A stretch of DNA of 64,000 bases, taken from positions 49,601,366-49,665,365 of the forward strand of contig CM019717.1 of assembly GCA_009760885.1 (NCBI GenBank). Direction: 5' to 3'. Shown one piece after another: positions 55,335 to 64,000 of the stretch (position 1 is the first letter of the stretch; each line of letters begins with the position of its first letter). Origin of the DNA: Achatina immaculata. Lineage: Eukaryota > Mollusca > Gastropoda > Stylommatophora > Achatinidae. The notes under the pieces were generated by a model. It was given only the letters and a program-made list of their open reading frames with translations, had not been told where the DNA came from and did no database searches. The translations under genes were made by a program, and so were the position numbers.

Positions 55335-57275
55335 GAAAAGCATGGATATCAGATAACACATGGAAATACAAACATGAAAGACGAGCCTCCAAATTAACCA
55401 TGTTGAATGTAAAGACTGATCTTGGAAAAGTTTTGGCAAAAGCAACAAACAAAGAACTACACACAAAAGTAAAAAATTCAGCTAGAAGAGACAAAAGAGA
55501 ATATATGGACAATATGGCAAAAGAAGCCGAAAATGCAGGAAAAACAGGAGACAGGAAAACTCTATATAACATACAGAAGAAGCTAACAGATGCTATTATC
55601 TCCAGAGAAAGACCAGTCTTTAGCAAAACAGGCAATCTATTAACATCAAGTAAAGACCAAAAGTAAAGATGGGTCGAACACTTCCAAGAAATACTTAATC
55701 GACCACACCCAAATGAATTAATAAATCTTGAAACCGATTTACGAGTCCCACAACTAAATGTCAACTTAGATGAAGTTACACTGAATGAAACTGAAACAGC
55801 AGTGAATCTAATGGCTAACAACAAAGCTTCAGGTGAAAATGAAATAATACTCGAAATGTTAAAAGCTATTAACAGTGACAACATGAGCCAACTACAGAGA
55901 ATGTTTAATAAAATTTGGAAAGAACAAAAGGTCCCGTCTAAATGGAAAAAGGAATCATTGTTAAAATACCCAAAAAGAGCAAACTCAGTGACTGCGATAA
56001 CTGAAGGGGTGAAACCTTACTATCAGTTGTGTCAAAGTTGTTTTGTAAAGTGGTTCTGAATAGAATTAGGGATGTAGTGGATACTGAAATGAGAGAAGAA
56101 CAGGCAGGATTTCAAAAAGGGAGAAGCTATATCGACCAGATCTTTACTCTGAGAATAATACTTGAAGAACATATTGAAAAGCAGAAACCATTAATCCTAA
56201 ACTTTATAGAATTTAAAAAGGGTATTTGATAGCATACACAGAAATTCATTGTGGAGAATTTTAAGACTATATGGAATACTATCTAAAATTGTCAACATAA
56301 TTAAGGATCTCTACAATGGATATGTTTGTGTAGTCAAGACAGAAGAAGGAATGAGCAAATAGTTTCAGATTGAAACAGGCATGAAATAAGAATGTATATT
56401 ACCTTCGTTGCTTTTTGGAATTGCCATAAACTTTTTAATGAAAATATGATGTACAGGTAATACTGGCATTGACTGGGTACATGGTACCCAAATAGAAGAT
56501 CTTAATTATACAGATGACAAAGCTCTTATTAGCGACAATGTGAAATCGATGCAGGAAAAAACAGATTCCCTGCATTCCTTGGCTAGCAAAATAGGTCTTG
56601 AAATTAAAACAGACAAAACAAAAATAATGAAACTTCTCATTAATCAAGAAGGAAAAATATACATAGAAGGAACAGCTATTGATGAAATAAATCAATATGC
56701 ATATCTTGGCAGCTACATAGACCAGGATGGTGACATCAGGAAGGAAGTTAGAATTCGAATTGCAAAAACAGCATTGTCCTTCAAAAATCTTGAGAACATA
56801 TGGAATTCAAAAGTTATAAGCATAAAACCACTAAGATTATTCAATTCAAATGTGATATTCACCCTCATTTATGCATGCGAAAGCTGGAAATCAACTAAAG
56901 AAATGGACAGGAAATTAGACCATTTTGCAAACAAATGCCTCAGGAAAATACTTGGAATAACTGGGAACGAATTTAAGAACAATGCAGAGATAAGACAGAT
57001 GAGCAAACAACAGCCTGTGTCATGGGTGATCAGAAAAAGAGGACATATGTAGGCCATGTGATGAGAAAAAATAATCAGAAAATATCAAAACAAGCTATCA
57101 AGTGGAGCACAGCAGGCCGAAGAAAAAGAGGTCGACCATGTGAAACTCTAAAGAGGACATTGTTAAGAGAAGCCAGTTCAGTGGGATGAAATTGAAAAGC
57201 TCGCTGAAAACAGAAAACTTGGCAAATAACTATACCTATGAGCCCTATGAGACGTTTAACGGTATGAGAAGGATA
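55335..57275 (+). mobile_element. LINE family C, longest copy
   Basis: A 1.9-kb, 5'-truncated LINE. In order: WISDNTWKYKHERRASKL (linker after the endonuclease), NKASGENEIILEMLKAI (RT entry), MREEQAGFQKGRSYIDQIFT, the palm motif FIEFKKG...FDSI (the usual catalytic Asp of FxDFxKAFD reads Glu), LLFGIAINFLM, the second palm motif as NYTDDKALIS (YADD to YTDD), KIYIEGTAIDEINQYAYLGS, YACESWKSTKEMDRKLDHF, NKCLRKILGITGNEFKNNAE and MSKQQPVSWVI. Five or more stops and several frameshifts are present. It lies in an intron of the adhesion gene in the opposite orientation. Endonuclease and 5' UTR are missing. Confidence 0.93.
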
Positions 57276-57290
57276 TATATATATATATAT

Positions 57291-57463
57291 ATACATAATG
57301 GGAAGAAGAGAAAGAGAAAGACCAAGGCGAAGATGGCTGCAAGAAATCGTTGACGATCTGCAGATGGACTCAGCAGCAGCAGGCCATCTTACTCACAACC
57401 GAGAGGCCTACAGGAGTGCTGTTTGGGAGGCAAAGTTCCGCAAGGGACATGCAAATGAATGAA

Positions 57464-57464
<1 letters not shown>
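57291..57464 (+). mobile_element. LINE family A, 3' fragment nested in AT repeat
   Basis: About 170 bp with GCTGCAAGAAATCGTTGACG, CTCACAACCGAGAGGCCTAC and the AATG tail. It is flanked on both sides by AT repeats that may be the target-site duplication. It sits directly at the 3' end of the family C copy. Confidence 0.85.
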
Positions 57465-57503
<39 letters not shown>

Positions 57504-57507
<4 letters not shown>

Positions 57508-58812
57508 GTTCGACAATTAAGTAATGGGACTAATTACATAAAAAATAAAATAAACAACAGTTGAAGATATAACCTGTATTTTATTCAAAATAAGCCCCTT
57601 GTGATTTAATACAGCGAGTAGCACGATCTAACAAACACTGGAACGACCTCTGCAGTTCTTCTGTTCTTACCGCCCTTAAACTCGATGTTACAGCACTTTG
57701 GATATCATTAGTATAGTCAAAGATGAGTCCTTTCAATGGTAACTTTAATTTTGGCAATAGAAAATAATCGCAGGGAGATAAATCTGGGAAATAGGGTGGA
57801 TGGTTGAGAACACACACTTCTTTTGGGGCCAAAAATTCCTGAACAACTGCCGCCCGGTGAACAGGTGCATTATCATGAGGAAGGAAAAAACTGCAAGGTG
57901 TTGAATATTCGGGTCGGACTCGGAGAATCCTTTTCAATAGGCGTTTCAAAATACTTAAATAAACTTTGGCAGTGACAGTCTGTCCCTCTGGAATAGATTC
58001 TTTGTGAATAACTCATAATAACTTTGTGAATAGAAGCACACCAACATTGTCTTCACTTTCGACTTTTGAAGACAAATTATTTTGCCTTTTGGTGATAATG
58101 ATGGCTTCCACTGAGCACTTTGGCGTTTAGTTGTGGGATCATAGCAGAAAATCCATGTTTCATCCTCTGTAACATCAAATTTAAGAAATGTTTATTTCTG
58201 CGACACGTTTTTATAATGTCTTTTGCGTACTCAACACGCTGATGTTTTTGGTCATCAGACAACGAATGTGGTACAAACGGCAAGCAACTTTTTCCTTGCC
58301 CAAATCTTCCACTAAAATTTTACGAATGGTCTCTCGGTTAACACCAAAATCATCTGCCATTATCCTCACAGTCAAACAACGATCTTCTTGTATCCGTTCT
58401 CTGACTATGCAATTAGTTCCTCATTACCAACATAAATTGGGCGTCCATGTCTAGTTGCATTTGTAATGTTTCCAAATTACTTTTTAATCGTTAATAGCAA
58501 GTGAAATACATAACCATCTATGCACGAGATAAACAATTATCCCCATAAACTTGTCGCATCAATTCAACTGTCTCAATGGAACTGTTTTCCGAGTTCTAAA
58601 CAGAATTTAATGTTAGGTTTTTGCTCCATGCTGATTACGTAACAATGCACTTCTGACTAGGTCAACAAAATGGCGGCTTGTTTGTCGTCTGTTTATCGGG
58701 GGGCAATGAAAAGTTGCCAGATCATAGATGAAGGTTGCCTTTTGGGAGATTATGCTTTGCTTCATAGATGGCCATAATAAAACGAGTCTCATTACTTAAT
58801 TGTCGGACCTTG
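57504..58812 (-). mobile_element. mariner element, full length
   Basis: The ends form an inverted repeat: AAGGTTCGACAATTAAGTAA at the left (57505) and, in reverse, AAGGTCCGACAATTAAGTAA at the right (58811). TA dinucleotides flank both ends (57502-57503, 58813-58814). About 1.3 kb. It was inserted into an AT repeat inside an intron of the adhesion gene. Confidence 0.92.
57581..58480 (-). pseudogene. mariner transposase, inactivated
   Basis: From the N-terminal side: DDFGVNRETIRKILVEDLGK (helix-turn-helix), DETWIFCYDPTTKRQSAQWK (first catalytic Asp and the mariner YDPxTKRQS block), then in another frame HDNAPVHRAAVVQEFLAPKE (second Asp) and YFPDLSPCDYFLLPKLKLPL (third Asp, DD34D spacing), ending IKSQGAYFE. 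Stops and frameshifts separate the parts. All three catalytic acidic residues are still readable. Confidence 0.9.
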
Positions 58813-58960
58813 TATATACTTTGTGGTTCTGGATCATATACTGAAGAGAGAAACAGCAGCCATTCCACCTTTTGGTGAGGAGCATCATATTTCAAAGGAA
58901 AAACAAACAAACAAATAATCCTATGCAAATATAACAAATGCTATCCTAATCAATTATTAC

Positions 58961-59116
58961 CTCTTCGTTCATGATCTTCTTGTCTGTTATGGCTAAAGCC
59001 ATTGGAATGATGGTCGTCAACGTAGATCTGATGTGTGTTGACTCTGCTTGTGGATGGGTCCGGCACGACGGTCGTGGTGCTAGTTGTTGCTGTAGTCGTT
59101 GGCGGTGGTTTGATCT
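58961..59116 (-). CDS. lachesin-like gene, Thr-rich linker exon
   Basis: A 156-nt exon, phase 1 on both sides. The acceptor is AACCCATTTCAG and the donor AGAG|GTAATA. It begins by completing a Glu codon: MLLY from the Ig exon continues as EIKPPPTTTATTSTTTVV, the same kind of junction as the LYE linker after the last Ig domain in lachesins. It then reads DPSTSRVNTHQIYVDDHHSN and ends ERRG. Thr/Pro-rich sequence of this kind is usually an O-glycosylated stalk. It fits between the last Ig domain and the membrane anchor. Confidence 0.85.
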
Positions 59117-59355
59117 CTGAAATGGGTTCACATGAAACTATCAGTGACAAAAAGACATCACGTGTCTACTAAAAGTGCATGAGTAAATGTATTCTAACAT
59201 ATCGAGGTAGGAGAAGACGGTTTAGATTTCTGGACTGAAAGCGTCTCCTGAATATTAAGCAGATTCTTCTCTTTGTGCCCTGTTAGAAATAACAGAGTTT
59301 AAAAACGTTTTCCCAGGTATGGTAGCTATCAGAATTTCCCGGATATGGTAGCCAT

Positions 59356-59677
59356 AAAAAAGAACAAATATATCTATACTACAGGAACTTAATATTGAAG
59401 AAGGCTGTCTAATAAAGAGGATTAAAGAGAGAAAACTTACATATTTTGGACACGTTAAACGTCATGATAATCTAGAGAAGACCTATTGGAAGGGTACATA
59501 ATGGGAAAAAGAAAAAGAGGAAGACCAAGGCGAATATGGCTGCAAGACATCGTTGATGATCTGCAAATGGATGCATCATCTGCAGGCCATCTTGCTCACA
59601 ACCGAGAGGCCTACAGGAGTGCTGTTAGGGAGGCAAAGTTCCGCAAGGGACATGCAAATGAATGAATGAATTAGTGA
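59356..59677 (+). mobile_element. LINE family A, 3' fragment with target-site duplication
   Basis: A 322-bp copy starting inside KKRTNISILQELNIEE and ending in the AATG tail. ATGGTAGCCAT flanks it at 59345-59355 and 59678-59688, an 11-bp target-site duplication. Confidence 0.92.
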
Positions 59678-59688
59678 ATGGTAGCCAT

Positions 59689-59985
59689 CGGCAGTGTGAT
59701 AGTTAGTGCACTCGCTTGTGGACCAGAAAGTCCTTGGTTCGATTCGCACTCGAGGCGGAAGTTTTCGGACCGACGTGGGCTGGGGACAACACAGCCTCAA
59801 ATTATGGGTACCTAGGGGGTTTCCCTGTGGAAACAAAGGCAGCAAGGACAGGCGCTGGCATCTCTACCTCAAATGTTGTAGCGGCCTAGAAATGTTAAGG
59901 CCCTACTACGTCATACCCCTTGGGCAAGGAAATCCTACGGAACATGTATTAGCTACCGGCAGCATCATCAAGATTAATCATTTTT
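59689..59985 (+). mobile_element. tRNA-derived SINE-2
   Basis: The head contains an A-box (GTGATAGTTAGTGCACTCG) and a B-box (TTGGTTCGATTCGCAC) with normal pol III spacing, and CTTGTGGACCAGAAAGTCC between them in the anticodon arm position. The body (CCGACGTGGGCTGGGGACAA, AAAGGCAGCAAGGACAGGCG) is unrelated to SINE-1. It directly abuts the duplicated target site of the preceding LINE. Only one copy is seen here, so family status is inferred from the pol III head. Confidence 0.78.
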
Positions 59986-60204
59986 AGAATCAAGTTTACC
60001 CAATATGTTTTCTAACAAAACACTCCTACCCTCGTGACATATGTATATGCTGGATTTGGTGGGGGGGGGGGGGGGGGGAAGGTTTCATTCCAACACTTTC
60101 GTTTACAACAAAAAAAATGCTGTATACAGAAATACTACACTGATGTAGCATAACCAGCAAGTCAATGTATTAAGAATCTGATTTTAATCATCTCACATTA
60201 TTTT

Positions 60205-60300
60205 ACAGTGTAAACTATATTAACAAACTCGTACCATACAAGGTAAACTATATTAACAAACTCTTACCATACAAGGTAAACTATATTAACAAACTCTTAC
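60205..60300 (-). repeat. 33-bp repeat duplicating the Ig exon's donor site
   Basis: Read on the minus strand, TGTATG|GTAAGAGTTTGTTA followed by ATATAGTTTACC occurs at the real exon end and again 33 and 66 nt downstream (GT positions at 60300, 60267 and 60234). The second copy has the same GTAAGA; the third has GTACGA. Each copy therefore repeats the last six exon bases and the donor. Confidence 0.93.
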
Positions 60301-60449
60301 CATACAGTAGCATAGTTTCGCGATCCTCGCCTAGGAAGTTGGAAGCCATGCATTCGTATTGTCCGTAATCAGAAGGCGTGAGATCTCGGATACGGAGCGC
60401 TAATGTCACTGAGTTTTCCGGGTCACTCTTGAAGACCTCAATATCATAT
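60301..60449 (-). CDS. lachesin/IgLON-like gene, C-terminal half of an Ig domain
   Basis: A 149-nt exon with acceptor TTTTTACCGTGAACAG and donor TATG|GTAAGA; it starts in phase 2 and ends in phase 1. Translation: YDIEVFKSDPENSVTLALRI, RDLTPSDYGQYECMASNFLG, then EDRETMLLY. This is the E-F-G strand part of an I-set Ig domain: the L.I.DLTPSDYGQYEC pattern has the conserved Leu, Asp, Tyr and Cys. The ASNFLGE...LLYE ending matches the last Ig domain of lachesin and IgLON-type neural adhesion proteins. The partner Cys and the earlier Ig domains must lie on exons to the right of the window. Lachesin proteins act at the cell surface in homophilic adhesion, septate junctions and nervous-system development. 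The exact orthologue is uncertain. Confidence 0.88.
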
Positions 60450-61025
60450 CTGTTCACGGTAAAAAAAAGAAGATCTCAGTATCATATCTGTTCATGGGGA
60501 AAATGAGGATATCAATATCATATCTGTTCATGGTTGAAAAATGAGGATCTCAGTATCATATCTGTTCATGGGAAACACTGAGGATCTCAATATCGTATCT
60601 GTTCGTGGGAAAAATGAGGATCTCAGTATCATATCTGTTCATGGAAAATAATGAGGATCTCAATATCATATCTGTTCATGGAAAATAATGAGGATCTCAA
60701 TATCATATCTGTTCATGGAAAATAATGAGGATCTCAATATCATATCTGTTCATGGGATATAATGGGGATCTCAATATCATATCTGATCATAGGAAATAAA
60801 TAACATCTACGCAAGTATCATATCTGTTCAAGGGAAATAGTGAGCATCTCGGTATTATATCTGATCACGAGAAATAAGAAAGATCTCAGTACCATATCTG
60901 TTCATGGGAAATAATGAGGATCTCTGTATCATGTATATTCACGGGAAATAATTAGGATCTTAGTGTCGTATCTGTTCATGAGGAATAAAGAAGACCTCGG
61001 TATCATATCTGTGTTTGAGAAACAA
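60426..61025 (-). repeat. ~37-bp repeat, ~16 units, copying the Ig exon's 3' splice-site edge
   Basis: The first unit is the real intron/exon border. On the minus strand each unit reads CCATGAACAG|ATATGATAT then TGAGATCCTC and an A/T-rich spacer, so every unit carries the AG acceptor plus about 19 exon bases. Spacing between successive acceptors is 36 to 38 nt. The first eight or nine units are nearly identical; those past 60790 are more diverged. Confidence 0.95.
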
Positions 61026-61390
61026 CATGTCGCCTTCTAGATGTTATCAGACTGGACAAGTTAAAATTTCCGCATTGAACGTAGCTTAAACATTATGTTA
61101 TTCTCCGGGTACGAAGAAGATATTACATGTAATTTCATGAAATAAAATGTTGATTAAACATCTACAATGAGGAGTCAAGGTTTGTCACAGGAAGAGCCAA
61201 TTCTTCTGGTTGCACGTCAAGAAAAGGCCATCAGAGTTCAAAATGGACAATTTAACAGTGATCTTACTATCAGTTGTTCACTAGATTTTTTGTGATAATA
61301 CTGAGCGTCTGGGTAGTTTTGGGTTTGTCTCCCATGCTGAAGTGTACGGCGCCTTAGGCCCCCAGTCAACCCGGCTGTAGCCATGGGTTT
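61026..61390. other. upstream intron of the adhesion gene, unassigned part
   Basis: Unique sequence. No further exon of the gene was found between here and the end of the window. Confidence 0.5.
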
Positions 61391-61394
61391 TCGG

Positions 61395-61515
61395 CCCTTC
61401 TGGAACTGGGGAAGGAGAGATAACCGGGCATGATGCTGACCACACCCCCCCCCCCCCTGTAGTTTGCATTCAAATCATGGAAAAAAGATGAGCACTAACA
61501 CTATACTATTAATTG
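61395..61515 (+). mobile_element. SINE-1, 3' body fragment
   Basis: GGGGAAGGAGAGATAACCGG, GCATGATGCTGACCACA, a C run, then TCATGGAAAA and CACTAACACTATACTA are collinear with the 3' half of the complete copy at 15052. The tRNA head is replaced by unrelated sequence. Confidence 0.6.
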
Positions 61516-62095
61516 CGTCTATGACATGTTAGGACTACGTGGGCATACGAGACTAGGACTGTTAAAGGAATATTATATCAAACCGATATGCACAAGAGAC
61601 GAAGTCAAGCAATCGTCATACAAGTTAATATGTGCCGGATATAGTAACTAGCAGGTTCAAACATTTCACATTAATTACCCTTCCAGATTTGTTAAGCACA
61701 CTTTTTTTTTTACGAATTGTGCCACGGTATTTTGTAAAGTAACATTTTAATATCTGGTATATTAGTATTATTTTTAAACTTACAATTCAACGTCGCTGGA
61801 CAGTTGAGCAGACAGGGAACGCTACATATATACTACTCACAACGTGCTAGGAACCACTTGCTACAGTTTACAGCAGGACTTACAAAAACTAATGTAATCA
61901 AGTCAAATGATGTCATTTAAATTACTGAGACTCGCTGATACAGAATCAATAAAAATACACAGAAGCATTTCAAATAGCGGTGCTGGACCCCAAAATGTCC
62001 TCACCATTTAAAATGTCACATTATTTTCAATGTAAACCAATCCAACGAAGGCAGAAAAATCATGTCCAAGAACATTGAAAACAAATAGGGCAGTT
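61516..62095. other. unassigned intron DNA
   Basis: AT-rich sequence with no recognised feature. Its right part may include the end of the Tc1-like element. Confidence 0.4.
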
Positions 62096-63240
62096 AACAG
62101 CGTATATGACTTTTTCTTGCTCTGATGACATCCTGACAATGCCTTCTCATGCTGCAGATGATGTTTCCTATATGCTTCTGTGGAATCCTTGCCCAATCCC
62201 GTTGAAGAGTATCTACCAGTTCTTGAAGGGCACAAAGCTGGTATTGTTCGGGCACGCACAGCATGACCAAGCATGTTCCAGACGTGCTAGATTGGATTTA
62301 AGTCCGGAGATTGAACTGGCCAGTCCAGGCGCTCGATGTCTTTCCCTTTCCAGGCACAATGAGCTACTGCACTTTCACCCATAAGGATAAACTCAGGACC
62401 AACGGCACCATCGTTTGGTCTGACTCAAGGATTTTATCGCGGTACCAAACACCAGTCCTAGGCCATTCTGGAAGACGTGTAAGTCCGTTTTACCTATATG
62501 CTGATTCCTCTCCACAGTAAGACTGCGCCATCTCCACAGCGGTCATGTTGGGCCATATTATGGTTGTCAAAAGGCTCAATTTTGTTGTCGCCATACTCTC
62601 CTCCTGCGATCCGTCGCGTCAATACAAAATGTGGACTCGTTTATGAACAAGACAAAGGTCCAGTCAGCAACAGTCCAGTTTGCATGTTCCCTTCCCCATG
62701 CTAGCCTGGCTTGCTTGTGGTTTCTTGACAACATGGTGCGAACTGCAGCTGCTCTAGACCGAAGACCAGCCTCATGAAGCCAATTTCTTATAGTATGAAT
62801 ACAAATTCGATTGTCTCTTGCATCTTGCTGGTGAATTCTCAGTTGGGTGGTATTCATAAAAGGGTTATGTCCCGCCAGAAGAGTGAAAAAGCAGTCACTT
62901 CTGAGTATTGTCCACCCCCAGAATGCGTTCGGTGTACAGAACCCGTTGTCTGGTACATGCCCCACTCTACATCCTGGAAATCACGCTTTGATTGACATTT
63001 AGGGCTGTAGCAACTTATTGTCCTGATGCGCTCATTTCCAGCATTGGTACGGCTCTGGTCATCTCAGCATCGGTCAAATGTCTCTTATCACTTGCCTCGG
63101 CATCGTCATGTAGCGTGAACGCTTCAAATGACCACCTTGCTTACACATCTCCAAAATCCGATTTCGGTACTTGCTTTGTTGAAGTATCAAATTTTGGGCG
63201 TAACGATATTCCCGTGCTTCATGCACGCAAACGTGAACTG
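62096..63240 (-). pseudogene. Tc1-like transposase, dead
   Basis: Minus-strand translation shows a helix-turn-helix start (RHLTDAEMTRAV, NVNQSVISRMWGMYQTTGSV), then CIHTIRNWLHEAGLRSRAAA, HANWTVADWTFVLFINEST, and IERLDWPVQSPDLNPI, then IPQKHIGNIICSMRRHCQDV and a C-terminal RARK. The first catalytic Asp (DES) reads NES and the catalytic Glu after SPDLNPI is a TAG stop; the second Asp region is also altered. Frameshifts separate the parts. It is much more decayed than the Tc1 copy at 12560 and belongs to a different subfamily. Terminal repeats were not fixed. Confidence 0.87.
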
Positions 63241-63305
63241 CCGTGACACAGATTTTTATGACTACATGACGAAGATACGTGTGATGAAAATGTAAAACAA
63301 CTTAC

Positions 63306-63400
63306 AACAGTGTTTCTCACGATTTTTCGGGCTGCCGCCCCCTTTTCTCCCAGGCCGTATCTTCAATGCAGCCCTCCCGTGTACTATACGTACAATGACC
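63306..63400. mobile_element. possible hAT element end
   Basis: CAGTGTTTCTCACGATTTTT followed by CGGGCTGCCGCCCCC resembles a hAT terminal repeat and subterminal region. No partner end was found before the LINE that follows. Confidence 0.4.
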
Positions 63401-63436
63401 TATCGAACCAGGGCATACATTACACAACTAAAAACT

Positions 63437-64000
63437 TTAAGTTCAATCAATCAAGTGCCGTGCCGCGTGGCGTAGGCGATAATTTCTCTCCACAATTCCG
63501 TCTTTAGACTTGATTATGAGATCCGCCGATGACTTTCTTCCTAGCCACACTGACAGCTCATCCAGTAACTTCTCTCTCTGTCTTCCTCTGTCTCTTTTTC
63601 GCTCAATTTTTCCACTTCCCACAATGTGTTTCAATTTTCCTCTTCTCCAAAAATGTCCTACAAATCTCGCTTGTCTGCTTCTGATCTTTGCTGTAATTTG
63701 CCTTTTAACTCCAGCCTCTCTTAAGACTGTTTTGTTGGTTTTCTTAGCTGTCCATGGTGCCTTCAATATCCTTCGTCATTTCCATGGCCTCCATTTCTCG
63801 CTGTACTCTCTTATTCATGGACCATGGTTCACATCCATAAAACAAAACTGGCTCGATATAACATTTAAGTACTCGGAATCTTGTTTCCATTGATATGGAT
63901 CTGTTGCACAAGAGGTTTGTCATTTTCTGGAATGCTGACTTGGCCTGAGTACGTCTGCTTTTTATTTCGTTGTGACATTTCCCATCAGCTGTTATAATCG
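63437..64000 (-). mobile_element. LINE family E, copy cut by window end
   Basis: Minus-strand frame with MKAPWTAKKTNKTVLREAGV, KRQITAKIRSRQARFVGHFW, RRGKLKHIVGSGKIERKRDR, GRQREKLLDELSVWLGRKSS and IVERNYRLRHAARHLID, then a tail of TTGA repeats (63437-63452). The part to the right (63770-64000) continues upstream ORF sequence in another frame (a block corresponding to PVLFYGCEPW near 63830) and runs past the window. Confidence 0.9.

Larger units (their letters stand above)
59117..60300 (-). other. intron between Ig exon and Thr-rich linker exon
   Basis: 1184 bp, donor GTAAGA and acceptor TTTCAG. It contains a LINE family A copy, a tRNA-derived SINE, a G run (60060-60078) and, next to the donor, two extra copies of the donor region. 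Confidence 0.8.

Noticed and set aside
60426..61025. CRISPR-like array (also 28440-29430)
   Set aside because: Units are directly tandem without unique spacers, and the genome is eukaryotic.

Overview
This window is animal (metazoan) nuclear DNA: AT-rich, intron-bearing and crowded with repeats. LINE reverse-transcriptase fragments, Tc1/mariner, IS630-like and hAT DNA transposons, tRNA-derived SINEs, and many microsatellites and minisatellites make up most of what can be identified. There are no bacterial-style operons. The repeat mix, plus a lachesin-like immunoglobulin gene, suggests an invertebrate, most likely a mollusc. That placement is an inference from the overall look and not a database result.

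The one protein-coding host gene I can support is on the minus strand at the right end: the last four exons of a lachesin/IgLON-like cell-adhesion protein (60449 down to 53316). The exons encode the second half of an Ig domain, a Thr-rich linker, a Ser/Gly-rich linker, and a C-terminal hydrophobic anchor with a stop codon. Splice signals and codon phases agree at all three junctions. The upstream exons lie beyond the window. Both borders of the Ig exon are tandemly repeated into the flanking introns: about 16 copies of the 3' splice-site edge on one side and three copies of the donor on the other. This is the most interesting local structure.

Layout: 1-3 kb, a C-tract minisatellite and unassigned DNA. 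3-7 kb, LINE 3' ends, a dead IS630-like element, and a hAT element carrying a nested LINE. 7-12 kb, minisatellites, one of them split by a complete mariner with intact terminal repeats. 12-15.4 kb, a Tc1-like element and two SINEs. 17-19 kb, microsatellites and a 700-bp purine tract. 20.9-23.6 kb, a LINE, then a minus-strand fragment of 18S rRNA with GC-rich spacer-like DNA and an anonymous interspersed repeat. 24-31 kb, TATC-family and other tandem repeats and a LINE with clean target-site duplications. 31-34 kb, mostly unassigned. 34-36 kb, a mariner/LINE chimera. 37-42.7 kb, LINE and hAT debris. 43.1-44.3 kb, a 1.25-kb GA tract. 44.7-52.8 kb, a hAT MITE, SINEs, tandem repeats and LINEs. 53.3-60.5 kb, the adhesion gene, whose introns hold LINEs, a mariner and SINEs. 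61-64 kb, a SINE, a dead Tc1, a hAT end and a LINE.

One LINE family (called A here; 3' tail of AATG repeats) appears at eight loci, and three others (C, D, E) recur. Every transposase and reverse-transcriptase copy seen is truncated or carries stops or frameshifts, so nothing here looks autonomous. The longest open frames in the window come from simple repeats and are not genes. Boundaries were read by eye and may be off by some bases unless a target-site duplication or terminal repeat fixes them.
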